In this document: positions 39,730-49,872 of the stretch, in pieces | Numbering within the stretch: the first letter of the stretch is position 1 | Layout of the letters: each line of letters starts with the position of its first letter | Assembly (NCBI GenBank): GCA_029721435.1 | Contig: CM056583.1 | Coordinates: 51,191,620-51,255,619, forward strand | Source of the DNA: Gymnothorax reevesii | Lineage: Eukaryota > Chordata > Actinopteri > Anguilliformes > Muraenidae | Direction: 5' to 3' | DNA length: 64,000 nucleotides | Notes under the pieces: generated by a model | Database searches by the model: none | What the model was told of the DNA's origin: nothing | Seen by the model: only the letters and a program-made list of their open reading frames with translations | Made by a program: the position numbers and the translations under genes

Positions 39730-42316
39730 ACAAATTGGGGCCATAAAAGAAGCCTGTGTGAAAGGGTGTGAATGAGTGTAAACATGTTTTTTGTGTTTGT
39801 CTGTGAAAAAGTTTGTTTTTAATGTTTTTGGAAATGTGAATATTTTTTTCTGTTGTAAAAACAAATAGAGAAAAAAAAAAGATAGATAGAAAGCATGAGG
39901 AAAAAAAGCTAGGATCACCTGCCAAAAGTTGTTTCCTCATCCAGTTACAATACCCATTCCCCTGACAGGACTAAAGGGCGATTTTCAGCCAAGTGTGCAA
40001 TTTAGGGGCAAAAAATGTTGTATCGCATTTAACCTATTGAATTCAAAATAAACGTCCAGGAAGCAATTTAGTAGTTGGAGAACACTTTTTTCGTTTAAAA
40101 AAAATTGTTTGGTCACATTTGAGGGGAAAACACAAATATTTGCCAGATTTTTATGGTCAAAAAGTCCATTTTGTTACCCGTCTCAAGTGGGGTCACTTTT
40201 ACTCAAGCTGATTTTTTTTCTCTTTTCCCTTGAGAAATCTTATCTCCATCTCATCCCTGGCTGGATGCCCTTAGCTTACTCTAGAAATAATGCTTCTATA
40301 AAATGTACATAACATCGTCTCCGTCAAATCTTTGATGCCTCTTTCAGACCCGAAATCACACAGCTCTCGTCACCCTACCATCGCAAAAATGCTATCAGAG
40401 GCCTTTGTATATACTCTTTGTTAAATCCCAACACTTCACTGAATCATAGAGTCATTAATAAATCCATAACTATCATTGATGCAAACCAACTCTGATTTCC
40501 GTCACCGAACTGCTGTCTGTTCCACCTGGTTTATTAATAAATCCGCATTTATTACAACTTGTGACGAGTCAAGAGTTAAAAATGTGCCACTAATGTAAAC
40601 AAGCTGGACTTGTCAACTGCAGCTTTTAAACTTCAATTAGTATTCAGTCCCGTAATTCCACATTTCTCACGTCCGTCATTAGAAAACTGTAGACAGATTT
40701 TATGCAATAAAGCACATATCGTCTGTTGATTCTCTCAGTCAGTGACGAGCTTCCGTTCCATAGAAATTCATAATGTCTGTGATATTGATGGGGGAACATT
40801 GTAGGGGTGTAGCATTAATTATTCATTTATTTATTGAAGTTAGAAGTACCTCATCTCTCAGCTGAGGTCGTTTTTACGGCCTTTTGTAGGGGGGAGAGAG
40901 AAAGTGTGTTTTTTCGTGCGTGTGTGCGTGTGGTGGGGGGAGTCTACAGAGTTCAGACTTTGATTTTCTGTCCTGGGTGCAGTCACGGTATTTGAGACGA
41001 GCATCAAAAAATACTACTGTCAGATAGTATTAATTTAATGTAGATGGGACGTTAAATGGTTGAAACTCTTGAATCTGAAAACTGCTTGTTCATATCTTGT
41101 TTTGTTCTCCAGATAAAAGAGCATTAATTAAGAAATATTGAGGTATGAGATATGAGTTAATGAGATATGTAGATGGGACACATGATTTTATTGTTTCATA
41201 GCCAAGGCATAGTAGCTATGGCTTTCAAATTTTGCAATTGATTGGGCATCGCATGAGAAATTCTATTCTCTATACAATAATTGATGTTTACAATTCACTG
41301 GAAGGTGCTTAAACAAAAGACTTAAGCGGTTAATTAATGCTAATTTAGAGATAGAAAAGTTTCTCTCAGAGCCACAATTCAGTTTCAAATCAAATAATCT
41401 TTTTTCCGCCTCTTACTTGAGTATATAATGGATAGAATTGACATTTTCAGAAAATGACTGTGTTTCAGCAAAACAATAGAGAAAATATGTCCCATCTACA
41501 TATTGTGGATGGGACGTAAAACGGTTGAACCTCTTGAATCTGTAAACTGTTTGTTCATACCTTGTTTCATTTTCCAGGTACATCTCTGTAGATGGGACAA
41601 TTTTAAAATGCTAGTTTCTAGTAGTGTTAAGATATCATATCGCTATATTTCAGCTTTTAGTTGATCTGATGATATGTCCTGCTAAAACAATATTAATTAG
41701 TCTAATTAGTAAATGCTAATAAAACGAATGAGTAAATACTAATTAGACTAATTAGTGAATGAAAATTAGGGATCACCAATTCATTTTTCCTCAATTTGAT
41801 TTTTTTTCCTCCTTCAGCTTATGGTTGACCTGATCACATGCAATACTACTAGAGCACTGCAAATGACTATAATTAGCCAATAGCAATTAGGCTAAATACA
41901 GTCAGTAATAATTTTTTCACTGATATTCGTTTTTTTCATTGACGTAGTCAGACCACTGATTGATCTACTGATGTGTACTATTGATGCCAACTCAAGATCA
42001 GATCAAAAAGGTTCATTTTCATCAACTTTCACCTCGATATAAAAGAAACTCACTGAACAGGAAAGTATGTGCAGTGGATCAAATCAGATCTTATGAATGG
42101 AGATGTGGCAAACATACTTATGCGGCGCAAACAAGTAATTAGTGACGCAAACAACCAATGATGTATCATCATTCTGATTACTTCCGGGTAATTATCCAAT
42201 TAGGGAAAGTGGGCGTCACTGGATACATTTTTTGGGCTGTATATGATGCTGGCCATGATGGCGTCCTTATAGACTTGTCCATCTATACCAATTTATCATT
42301 CAGTACTTCATAAACA

Positions 42317-42577
42317 ATGCCTAGAAAAACTGAAAAAGAACTGTACACCGCCTACCCGGCTAAGCTTGTTGACAATCCAGAAAAACTAGCTGAAAGGCTT
42401 GTGGGCAAGTTACAGGGTTCTGCCAATGCTGGTCGGCGGTGGTTGGCGTCGACCAGCACTCGGAATGCTCCGACCAGCACTCAGAATCTACCGACCACCA
42501 CTCAGCCCAGAAAGTCCTTTTTCCGCACGGCACTATTTTTTCAAAGATCAGTTAAAATGAATGCATGCAGTGTTTAA
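42317..42577 (+). CDS. Unrecognised 86-codon frame inside the hAT element
   Basis: The frame starts MPRKTEKELYTAYPAKLVDN, is basic, and has a short internal repeat of about 7 residues (TSTRNAP, TSTQNLP, TTTQ) encoded by about 20-bp DNA repeats built on CGACCAGCACTC. The same word recurs once at 46,695-46,710. No known domain was recognised. It may be an element-encoded exon or a chance frame; the DNA-level tandem repeat could alone explain the protein repeat. Confidence 0.25.
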   Translation: MPRKTEKELYTAYPAKLVDNPEKLAERLVGKLQGSANAGRRWLASTSTRNAPTSTQNLPTTTQPRKSFFRTALFFQRSVKMNACSV

Positions 42578-42783
42578 TAAAAGAAACAAAGAGAAACAAA
42601 ACAGAAATTACCCTAAATATGTCCCTTATGTTACTGTCAGAATAGCAAACTTCGATTTTCGACACGCTCCCTGACAGCCAATTCGCGGGAATCATCTGCG
42701 GTGGTCGTTGTCGCAATCCGCCCATTGTACATGTATTATGCTTTGACATGAGTGTAGCAGACGTGCAGACGGCTAGCGGAGAG

Positions 42784-42882
42784 ATGGCCAAACGGAAGAA
42801 TCAGGGCCCTATTGACAGATTTTTAAGGCAAGATTCAATGCTGCGCTTACAAGATAATTTTAGGGTTCGAAATTTGCGGTAG
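42784..42882 (+). CDS. Short basic frame, possible hAT transposase N-terminal exon
   Basis: The frame MAKRKNQGPIDRFLRQDSML is 32 codons long and is followed by a stop, or by a possible splice at CG|GTAGTC. The pattern of basic residues then (T/P)IDRFL is often seen at the start of hAT/ZBED- and zf-MYM-type transposases. There is no BED finger or catalytic region in continuation, so support is weak. Confidence 0.25.
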   Translation: MAKRKNQGPIDRFLRQDSMLRLQDNFRVRNLR

Positions 42883-43014
42883 TCCGCTAGTGCTCACAAA
42901 AGTAAACTTAATGCGTTGCTGAATACTCCTCGGCCCAGACACGATTTCCAGCCTCAACGTCACAGCATTAAGGTCAAAGGTCAAATCCAGCAAAAAATAT
43001 TGCCACGGGCCCTG

Positions 43015-43819
43015 TAGCTCACCTGACCACTCAAGGGAAACACCTTGAACAAATTTAGTGTCCTAATGGGTGGGAAGATACTTGTCAAGTTTCAGCTTCA
43101 TTGGTCAAGTAGTTTTAAAGAAGAAGAGTTTTAAAGGTTTCAGGGTAACTTAGAGGGGTCGTACAAAGTTGAAGGTCAAAGCAAGGTCAAAATTCAAAAT
43201 ACGGAAAAACTCGTCTTATGTGATGCATCTTGCTACTTACAACCTACATAGCAAATTTTAGCTGAATATGTGCAATAATAGCTTTCAGATGGCCAATTAT
43301 GTGATTTTCAATATGGCCGCCGTGGCTGCCATGTTTGAAATCGGAGTGAAACGCCTTGAACAAACCTTCCTGCCTATGAGGACACTAAGTTACCTGTCCA
43401 GTTTCACCTTCATTGGCCTAGTAGTTTCGGAGATGATGATTTTGAAAGATTTCAATGTAACTCACAGGGTTGTATAAAGCGGAAGGTCAAAGCAAGGTCA
43501 AAATTCAAAATACGGGAAAAGCTGTATGATATGTGATGCATCTTGCCACGTACTGACTACATAGCAAACTTCAGCTGAATATGTGCATAAATAGCATTCG
43601 ATGGCCAATAATGTGATTTTCAATATGGCCATGGCGGCCATGTTTGAAATTGGATCGGAACGCCTTTTTGGTGTCCTCATGGGTAGGAAGGTACCTGTCA
43701 AGTTTCAGCTTCATAGGCCCAGTGGTTTCGGAGGAGAAGATGTTTACGGACGACGAACGACGATGACGAACAAACAGGCCATGACATAAGCTCATCTGAC
43801 TTTGTCGTCAGGTGAGCTA
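43015..43819. mobile_element. TIR element with ~310-bp tandem units carrying DR5 motifs
   Basis: TAGCTCACCTGAC at the left is exactly mirrored by GTCAGGTGAGCTA at the right. Inside, a unit with AAACxCCTTGAAC recurs at 43,038, 43,349 and (shortened) 43,658, a period of about 310. Units 1 and 2 each hold AGGTCA-AAGCA-AGGTCA (43,173-43,189 and 43,484-43,500). Flanking DNA at 42,938-42,990 and 43,912-43,965 is itself repeated, with DR1-type AGGTCA pairs. No transposase. Confidence 0.7.
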
Positions 43820-44194
43820 AAAAGGTGATATTGCACATCTGTGTGTCACAATGAGTTACCATACCAAATTTGGTGAAGCTGCGATCAGTAGTCGCCGAGT
43901 ACTGACCCATATAAGATTTCCTGCCTTAAGGTCACAGTGCAAAGGTCAAAGGTGAAATCCAGCGAAAAACATGACAGCATGACGTACGCATCGCTGCATA
44001 TGGGTTATAACTCATTTTGACAGCTGCACTCGTTTCTGCGGGTTGTTTGCAGTTTTCAGATTTGTGTGCACCTGGTCAGAGCTGGCTTGAGATTTTTGCG
44101 GACCGTTCGCTCACGTTCAGATTGATAAATACCGATTCTTGCAGGAGATTTGGTGTGCGCTCATTTTTTGATAAGTTTGATAAATGAGGGCCAT

Positions 44195-46506
44195 TGTGAG
44201 CGTGATTTCCTCTCTGAACAGCTCCTCCCGAGATCTTCATGACATCTGGGTAAAACCTGACGTCAGGTTGTGCCGTCCAATTACTACAGACCTAGCCAGA
44301 GGCAACCACTGCGCTGGACCTGCCCACACCGGAAGCTACTCTAGCAGGCACGAACAACGGCAGATCAGACTATGCCTTAGTAGCGTCTGCACTTTTGGAA
44401 ACACAAAAGAAGCGCAGATCATGAGGTGCAATTTTTTCAGTATCTCTCCCAAAGCTACTTGTCCGTTTACTTTTGGAGGGGAAGAAAAACAAATATATTC
44501 CCAAAAGACAATGTCACCAGAAATCAGTGGGTAGCTTTTCTTGTTTGCTGGCAGCAAACAGCCACGGCCAAAGGGAACGTTAGCCGTTTGTGCTCAGCAA
44601 TTCAAAGACAGCTTTGTCAATAAAGGATAATTTGACACAGTTTAAATGTTTCAGCAGCTTCTCAAACCTGAAGCAGTTGCATCGATCAAGCGCTTGGAGC
44701 CACAAGCAAATAATGTAAGAGAAGCTAACGGGTTACGGGTGGCTAGCAGGATCGCTAGCGATAGTTAGCACTAACAACTGGCCTCAAACGCAGGCTTTGT
44801 AAAATATCTGAAGATAAAGCCTGTATCTGTCGCGACTGTCCGTGACTCACAGACACACAAGCTGTAAGTTGCTTTTACTGCATAAGCCAACCTGACGTTG
44901 ATTGTGGCTGTAGCACAGCGGCTAACGTAGCCAAGTTACTGCTGCTGATGTTTGTGTCCTAAATATGCAAGAGTGATATCAGGGGAAATTCTACAGAAGG
45001 TGTGTGAACATAAACCTCATTTGAAGCCAACTTTTAATACTTGTTTGTAATTTGGATGCTTGGTACAACTGTTCGCAGTAACAGACCTTGCTGTCTGTAA
45101 AACCTGTATTGCAAGGGTTTGGTCTCTGTGGTTATGGCCGCTCGGTTACCAGCTACTGCGCGTTAGTTCCGTGCTCTGCTAATTAAAAATGCTTCTGGTT
45201 AACTTATATGCAGCAATTATGATCGGTATGCTTGTGTTGCTTCAGTAAGCATCAATGTGACAGTTTCATCATAACGTTGCATGATTGTAGCCACTACAGT
45301 TGAAGCTAACCGGAGAGGTGCACTATGTATCTGCTGAGTTGGGCTGCAGTTATACCAGACAGATTTTGAGAGCTTGGGGTGAGTTTTGGGTGCTTACGAA
45401 ACGATCGCTTCACTTATCCATGAACGGGGTCAGGCTGATACATCTGTAATGGCTGGGCAAGCTCTCTGATGTTACCGGTGAAAGCAATAGGGAAGCGCAC
45501 ATGCCAACGTGCTTGGTATAACAAACGCTGCATCGCCATTGATTGAATATTAAATTCTTTCCTGTAAAAGTGATCGATTCACTAGCTCCACATAAGCAAC
45601 GGTTCACGCAGATGGAACTTTCGGACTGTAAAACCTGTATTATGTTAATGACATAACCATAGCTCTGTCTGGCTCTCGCACGCTATCCATAAAGCGCCGA
45701 TTTTCCGCGAGAAGCTGGCAATTCCGAAGAAATAAGTAACGGGCAATTTCCGAAAAGGCCGTTTAGCTTGGAGCTTTCACCCCTCCATCATATACCAGCG
45801 CGGAAGCGGTTAGTTTCTCCACGCTAACACCACACCACAGCTATGCACAAGAAGCAGCAGGTCCTAATACACACCAAAGCAGTCCATAAGGTGTTGATCC
45901 ACTTAGCTGCCACTCACTGTCCATGTTTCCCTCTAAACTCAGACCCACCAGATTTCTACGGTCTCCGGGCTACACTTGGGCATGGTCGACCCATTCTACC
46001 AATGTGTCTATATGGCATGGATTCTAGCTTCCCCTGCATCCTAGCTTGGAGTAGTGAAACCGCTGTACTCTCAAACTGTTACCGATAGCAAATTAGTGCT
46101 TAAGCTGCCAGACTTTCACACTGCGTTCTCCAGTTTCGCCGTTGCGTTTATTAGAACAAGTTAATTTCATTAGATCTATACACATGTACTGCGTTTGATA
46201 GCACAATTTCCCCGTTGATTCCTTAGCTCAGATGGCTGTCACTGTGACACTGCATCGTCCCGCCAAGATCCACCCTCCACAGAGCTGGCGAGTCAGAAGA
46301 TAGTGGGCACACAGGGAGTAGGGGCAATAGCGGAAGAGCCACCCCAATGAGGCGTTTCAGGCAGAGACTACTAATGGGGTTTTTTGAGGATGGCAGTATG
46401 AGTGAAATCAGCACCCTTTTTTTTACTTTGCGTGATCATGAGTACTGTAGGGGAGTCAAAGACCAAAATATGAGCTTGGAAAAGTAGCATATTAAGTCCC
46501 CTTTAA
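44195..46506. mobile_element. TTAA-type element, copy 2, 5'-shortened
   Basis: It matches copy 1 (29,556-32,876) from TGAGCGTGATTTCCTCTCTG through to the common end CCCCTTTAA at 46,506. It lacks the first ~134 bp with the left TTAA terminus, and about 1 kb of copy 1 that includes the duplicated block. Small indels separate the copies in every frame, so neither is under coding constraint. Confidence 0.8.
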
Positions 46507-47043
46507 GGCTGTGCTGCCCGGTCCAAAAAAACAAAACAAAAAAGGAGAAATTTGAAAGTACTGGAAGACACGCAACTGAGTGAGCATATTACAACCATGC
46601 CCCCTGCTGAAGAAAAGAAAGAAAGAAAAGAAAACGCATGTCAGCACCCCAAACCCCCGCTCAACAAAATGGAATCCGCACAACAGAAATTTGCCGACCA
46701 GCACTCCTAGCATCCTGGGCAGAACCCTGAAGTGTCAAGAAGAAAATGATGTATTTTTTATTTTCTAATTAAGCCAAATTAGTTGATGAAATTAGTTGAT
46801 TGTTCTCCAATAAATTGCTTTTTGGACTCTAAGTTGAGGATGTTCTTGTTATCATCTTGTTTGCACTAACCTCAGTGCTTTATACTCCCATCAACTCCCA
46901 TTAACTCGTAGAATTTACTGTGTCCCACATCTGTCCCATCAACAAACTTTGGGGGCGTCCCATCTTCAAATCTCATTATTTGGTCTCATTATCTTAATAT
47001 TGACGATTTAACACAAAAAATTTTCTCCATGATGTAGGGCAAT

Positions 47044-48654
47044 TACAAAACCCAAAACCAGTGAAGTTGGCACGTTGAGTAAATCGTAAATAAAAACAGA
47101 ATACAAAGATTTGCAAATCCTTTTCAACCTATATTCAATTGAATACACTGCAAAGACAAGTTACTTAATGTTCGAACAGGTGAACTTTGTAATTTTTTAC
47201 AAATATTAGCTTATTTGAAATTTGATGCCTGCAACGTGTTTCAAAAAAGCTGGCACAAGTGGCAAAAAAGTCAGAGAGTAGAGGAATGCTCATCAAACAC
47301 TTATTTGGAACATCCCACAGGTGAAAGGGCTAATTGGGAACAGGTGGGTGCCATGATTGGGTATAAAAGCAGGTTCCCCGAAATGCTCAGTCATTCACAA
47401 ACAAGGATGGGGCGAGGGTCACCACTTGGTGAACAAATGCGTGAGCTGATTGTCGAACAGTTTAAAAACAACATTCCTCAACGAGTTATTGCAAGAAATT
47501 TAGGGATTTCATCATCTATGGTCCGTAATATTGTCAAAAGGTTCAGAGAATCTTGAGAAATCACTGCACGTAAGCGACAAGGCCGAAAACCAACATTGAA
47601 TGCCCGTGACCTTCGATCCCTCAGGCGGTACTGCATCAAAAACCGACATCAGTGAGTAAAGGACATCACCACATGGGCTCAGGAACACTTCAGAAAACCA
47701 CTGTCAGTAACTACAGTCCGTCGCTACATCTGCAAGTGCAAGTTAAAACTCTAAAATGCAAAGCGAAAGCCATTTATCAACAGCACCCAGAAACACCGCT
47801 GGCTTCGTTGGGCCCAAGCTCATCTAAGATGGACTGATGCAAAGTGGAAAAGTGTTCTGTGGTCTGACGAGTCCACATTTCAAATTGTTGTTGGAAACTG
47901 TGGACATCGTGCCCTCCGGACCAAAGAGGAAAAGAACCATCCGGACTGTTATAGGCGCAAAGTTCAAAAGCCAGCATCTGTGATGGTATGGGGGTGTATT
48001 AGTGCCCAAGGCATGGGCAACTTACACATATGTGAAGGTACCATTAATGCTGAAAGGTACATACAGGTTTTGGAGCAACATATGTTGCCATCCAAGCAAC
48101 GTCTATTTCATGGACGCCCCTGCTTATTTCAGCAAGACAATGCCAAGCCACATTCTGCACGTGTTACAACAGCATGGCTCCGTAGTAAAAGAGTGCGGGT
48201 ACTAGACTGGCCTGCCTGTAGTCCAGACCTGTCTCCCACTGAAAATGTGTGGCGCATTATGAAGCGTAAAATACAACAACGGAGACCCCGGACTGTTGAA
48301 CAACTTAAGCTGTACATCAAGCAAGAATGGGAAAGAGTTCCAACTGAAAAGCTTCAAAAATTGGTCTCCTCAGTTGCCAAACGTTTACTGAGTGTCGTTA
48401 AAAGGAAAGGCGATGTAACACAGTGGTAAAAAGAGTCCTGTGCCAACTTTTTTGCAATGTGTTGCTGCCTTTAAATTCTAAGTTAATGATTATTTGCAAA
48501 AAAATATATAAAGTTTCTCAGTTTGAACATTAAACATCTTGTCTTTGCAGTGTATTCAATTGAATATAAGTTGAAAAGGATTTGCAAATCATTGTATTCT
48601 GTTTTTATCTACGATTTACATAACGTGCCAACTTCACTGGTTTTGGGTTTTGTA
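47044..48654 (+). mobile_element. Tc1/mariner transposon, full length, ~130-bp inverted repeats
   Basis: The left end is TACAAAACCCAAAACCAGTG and the right end is its inverse, with TA at both borders. Inverted repeats run about 130 bp, through AATACACTGCAAAGACAAG. It encodes one transposase region with three stops. It sits inside the hAT element, so it is younger than that insertion. Confidence 0.95.
47407..48429 (+). pseudogene. Tc1 transposase with intact DDE triad but in-frame stops
   Basis: It starts MGRGSPLGEQMRELIVEQFK, followed by IPQRVIARNLGISSSMVRNI, the first helix-turn-helix. Stops interrupt the frame after RFRES (47,554-47,556), after KNRHQ (about 47,654) and in CKLKL*NAK (about 47,752). 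All three lie in the DNA-binding half and linker. The catalytic half is open. The first Asp is in WSDESTF (about 47,870), the second in QQDNAKPH (about 48,140) and the Glu in SPTENVW (about 48,240), with DD34E spacing. It ends GDVTQW. It cannot make a full protein as it stands, but the core is well preserved. Confidence 0.92.
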
Positions 48655-49465
48655 CTTCACTTCATAGATCAATCGAACACAGTTCCTTGAAAATATCTAA
48701 CAGATCAGGAATTTTGATTTTCCACGACGGGTCTAAAAAAACAAGACAAAAGAGTCATTTACACAAAAGTTATATCATTTTGCTTCAGCACAATTCAAGT
48801 TCATAGTAATGTCTTCCAAATAAATGCAAAACATTTCACAGATTATAGTAGGGATGTGTGCAGAAGACAATGACTTTTGTTTTTGTCCCATCTACAAGAA
48901 AACAAATACCGTGACCTTACCCTCCCATCCTTCTCAAGCAGCATTACTGGCAGATTTACCTTCAGAAATAAGAACATCTCTGCACTTTTAGCTGTTAGCT
49001 CGTTCCTTGTCATCTACAATATTTCCTGTCGCACTATAAAGTCACTGACTGTCTAGCTTGTGCACGGTGCAGAGAGGTAAGCTCTATGCTTCATTCAAAT
49101 ATCTCTCAAAAAATATATAGCCTAAAATGACGACTCCGATTAATTCAAATAGTACGCAAATCGGGTCGAGGCCGATCGGGTCAATGACTGATCAAAGCAC
49201 CCCCAGAACATAGTTTGATGTATTAATGAATTATGTTCACTTTAGGCGTCATTACTTGTGCCTGCAGCCAAGGCATGTGTTAGGTCTATCAGCTGGGCGA
49301 TGACGACCAGTGGCTGCATAAAATACGAAGTTTAATGAAGACACAGCAACAAATTCTGACTTTATGGAGAAATCTCCCTGCTGCCTTAACTGTTTTTTGG
49401 CTATCCTGCACAGTTTTACTGCCTGAGGTACTGGGAGATGTTGTCAACAATATGCCGACAGGTAT

Positions 49466-49617
49466 CGATGACCAAAGCGCAAAACTGCTTACCTGCAGAA
49501 TTTTTATGATTGGCGGATTTCACTCTGGATGATGAGAACAAGTAAGGCTGCTCATCCAAAGTGAAATGCACCAATCAGAAAAATTCTGCAGATAGGAGGT
49601 TTTGCACTTTGGTCATC
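49466..49617. mobile_element. 152-bp foldback MITE with 5-bp target duplication
   Basis: Two arms of about 70 bp, starting CGATGACCAAAG and ending CTTTGGTCATC, pair with a few mismatches around a very short loop. GGTAT flanks both sides (49,461-49,465 and 49,618-49,622). Copy A of the host element has a single GGTAT and no hairpin at this site, so the insertion borders are confirmed. Confidence 0.85.
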
Positions 49618-49872
49618 GGTATGTGTCGCTTCAAAGCCTTTCACCGCCTGCACAGTGTAATCAAAAAGTACGATAGCGTCCGTTGACATAAGTGATTGGT
49701 GAAAGACAAACTCGTGTTGTGTTGTTGCATGAAGTTAAACAATCTTCTCACTGATTTTACACCAAACTTGACATCCCGTAGAGCATAAAAACACTGCTTA
49801 CTTCATTTTTCACATGATTTAATTTTTGCATGGCTGTGTCACTAAAGCTTAAGCTTGATTGTGGAATGGTCC

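Larger units (their letters stand above)
38167..39883 (+). mobile_element. L1/Tx1-type LINE, 5'-truncated, with poly-A tail and 14-bp target duplication
   Basis: AGATAGAAAGCATG occurs at 38,153-38,166 and again at 39,884-39,897, just after an A10 tail. The frame at 38,267-38,620 encodes the ORF2 C-terminus with WFQFRLVHRILSTN and the Cys/His word CDNCGETLTHLFWDC. The same ORF resumes after an insertion (38,622-38,992) with CAQREPNITAFKNELGLRYS and ends near 39,145. The rest is 3' UTR with a further inserted LTR-like block. Confidence 0.85.
40802..49205. mobile_element. hAT-like DNA transposon, 8.4 kb
   Basis: Ends are TAGGGGTGT and, read inversely, TGGGGGTGC. Flanking 8-mers are GAACATTG (40,794-40,801) and GAACATAG (49,206-49,213), 7 of 8 matching. 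Copy A lacks this insertion and has continuous sequence at the site. Near both ends lie inverted blocks sharing GTCACGGTATTTG and TGTAGATGGGAC (40,983-41,050 and 48,891-48,925), plausible subterminal transposase sites. Only traces of possible coding are left (42,317-42,577 and 42,784-42,882). It contains a TIR element, a TTAA element and a Tc1. Confidence 0.75.
40255..49872. mobile_element. TIR element copy B, inverted relative to copy A, split by an hAT element
   Basis: The right end at 49,872 read inversely is GGACCATTCCACAATCAAGC, as in copy A. Inverse sequence of 49,872-49,206 matches copy A 28,830-29,300. Inverse 40,801-40,255 matches copy A 29,300-29,421 and then 32,877-33,330. The last ~300 bp of copy A, including its other inverted repeat, is missing here, so copy B is truncated near 40,255. 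Confidence 0.8.

Noticed and set aside
44184..44534. 116-codon plus-strand frame sharing sequence with 29,397-29,714
   Set aside because: Likeness comes from the shared TTAA element; frames diverge and no domain is recognisable.
32171..46088. Matching 81-codon frames in the two TTAA copies (32,171-32,416 and 45,843-46,088)
   Set aside because: They share start and end, but small indels put the middle in different frames, so similarity is at DNA level and not under protein constraint.
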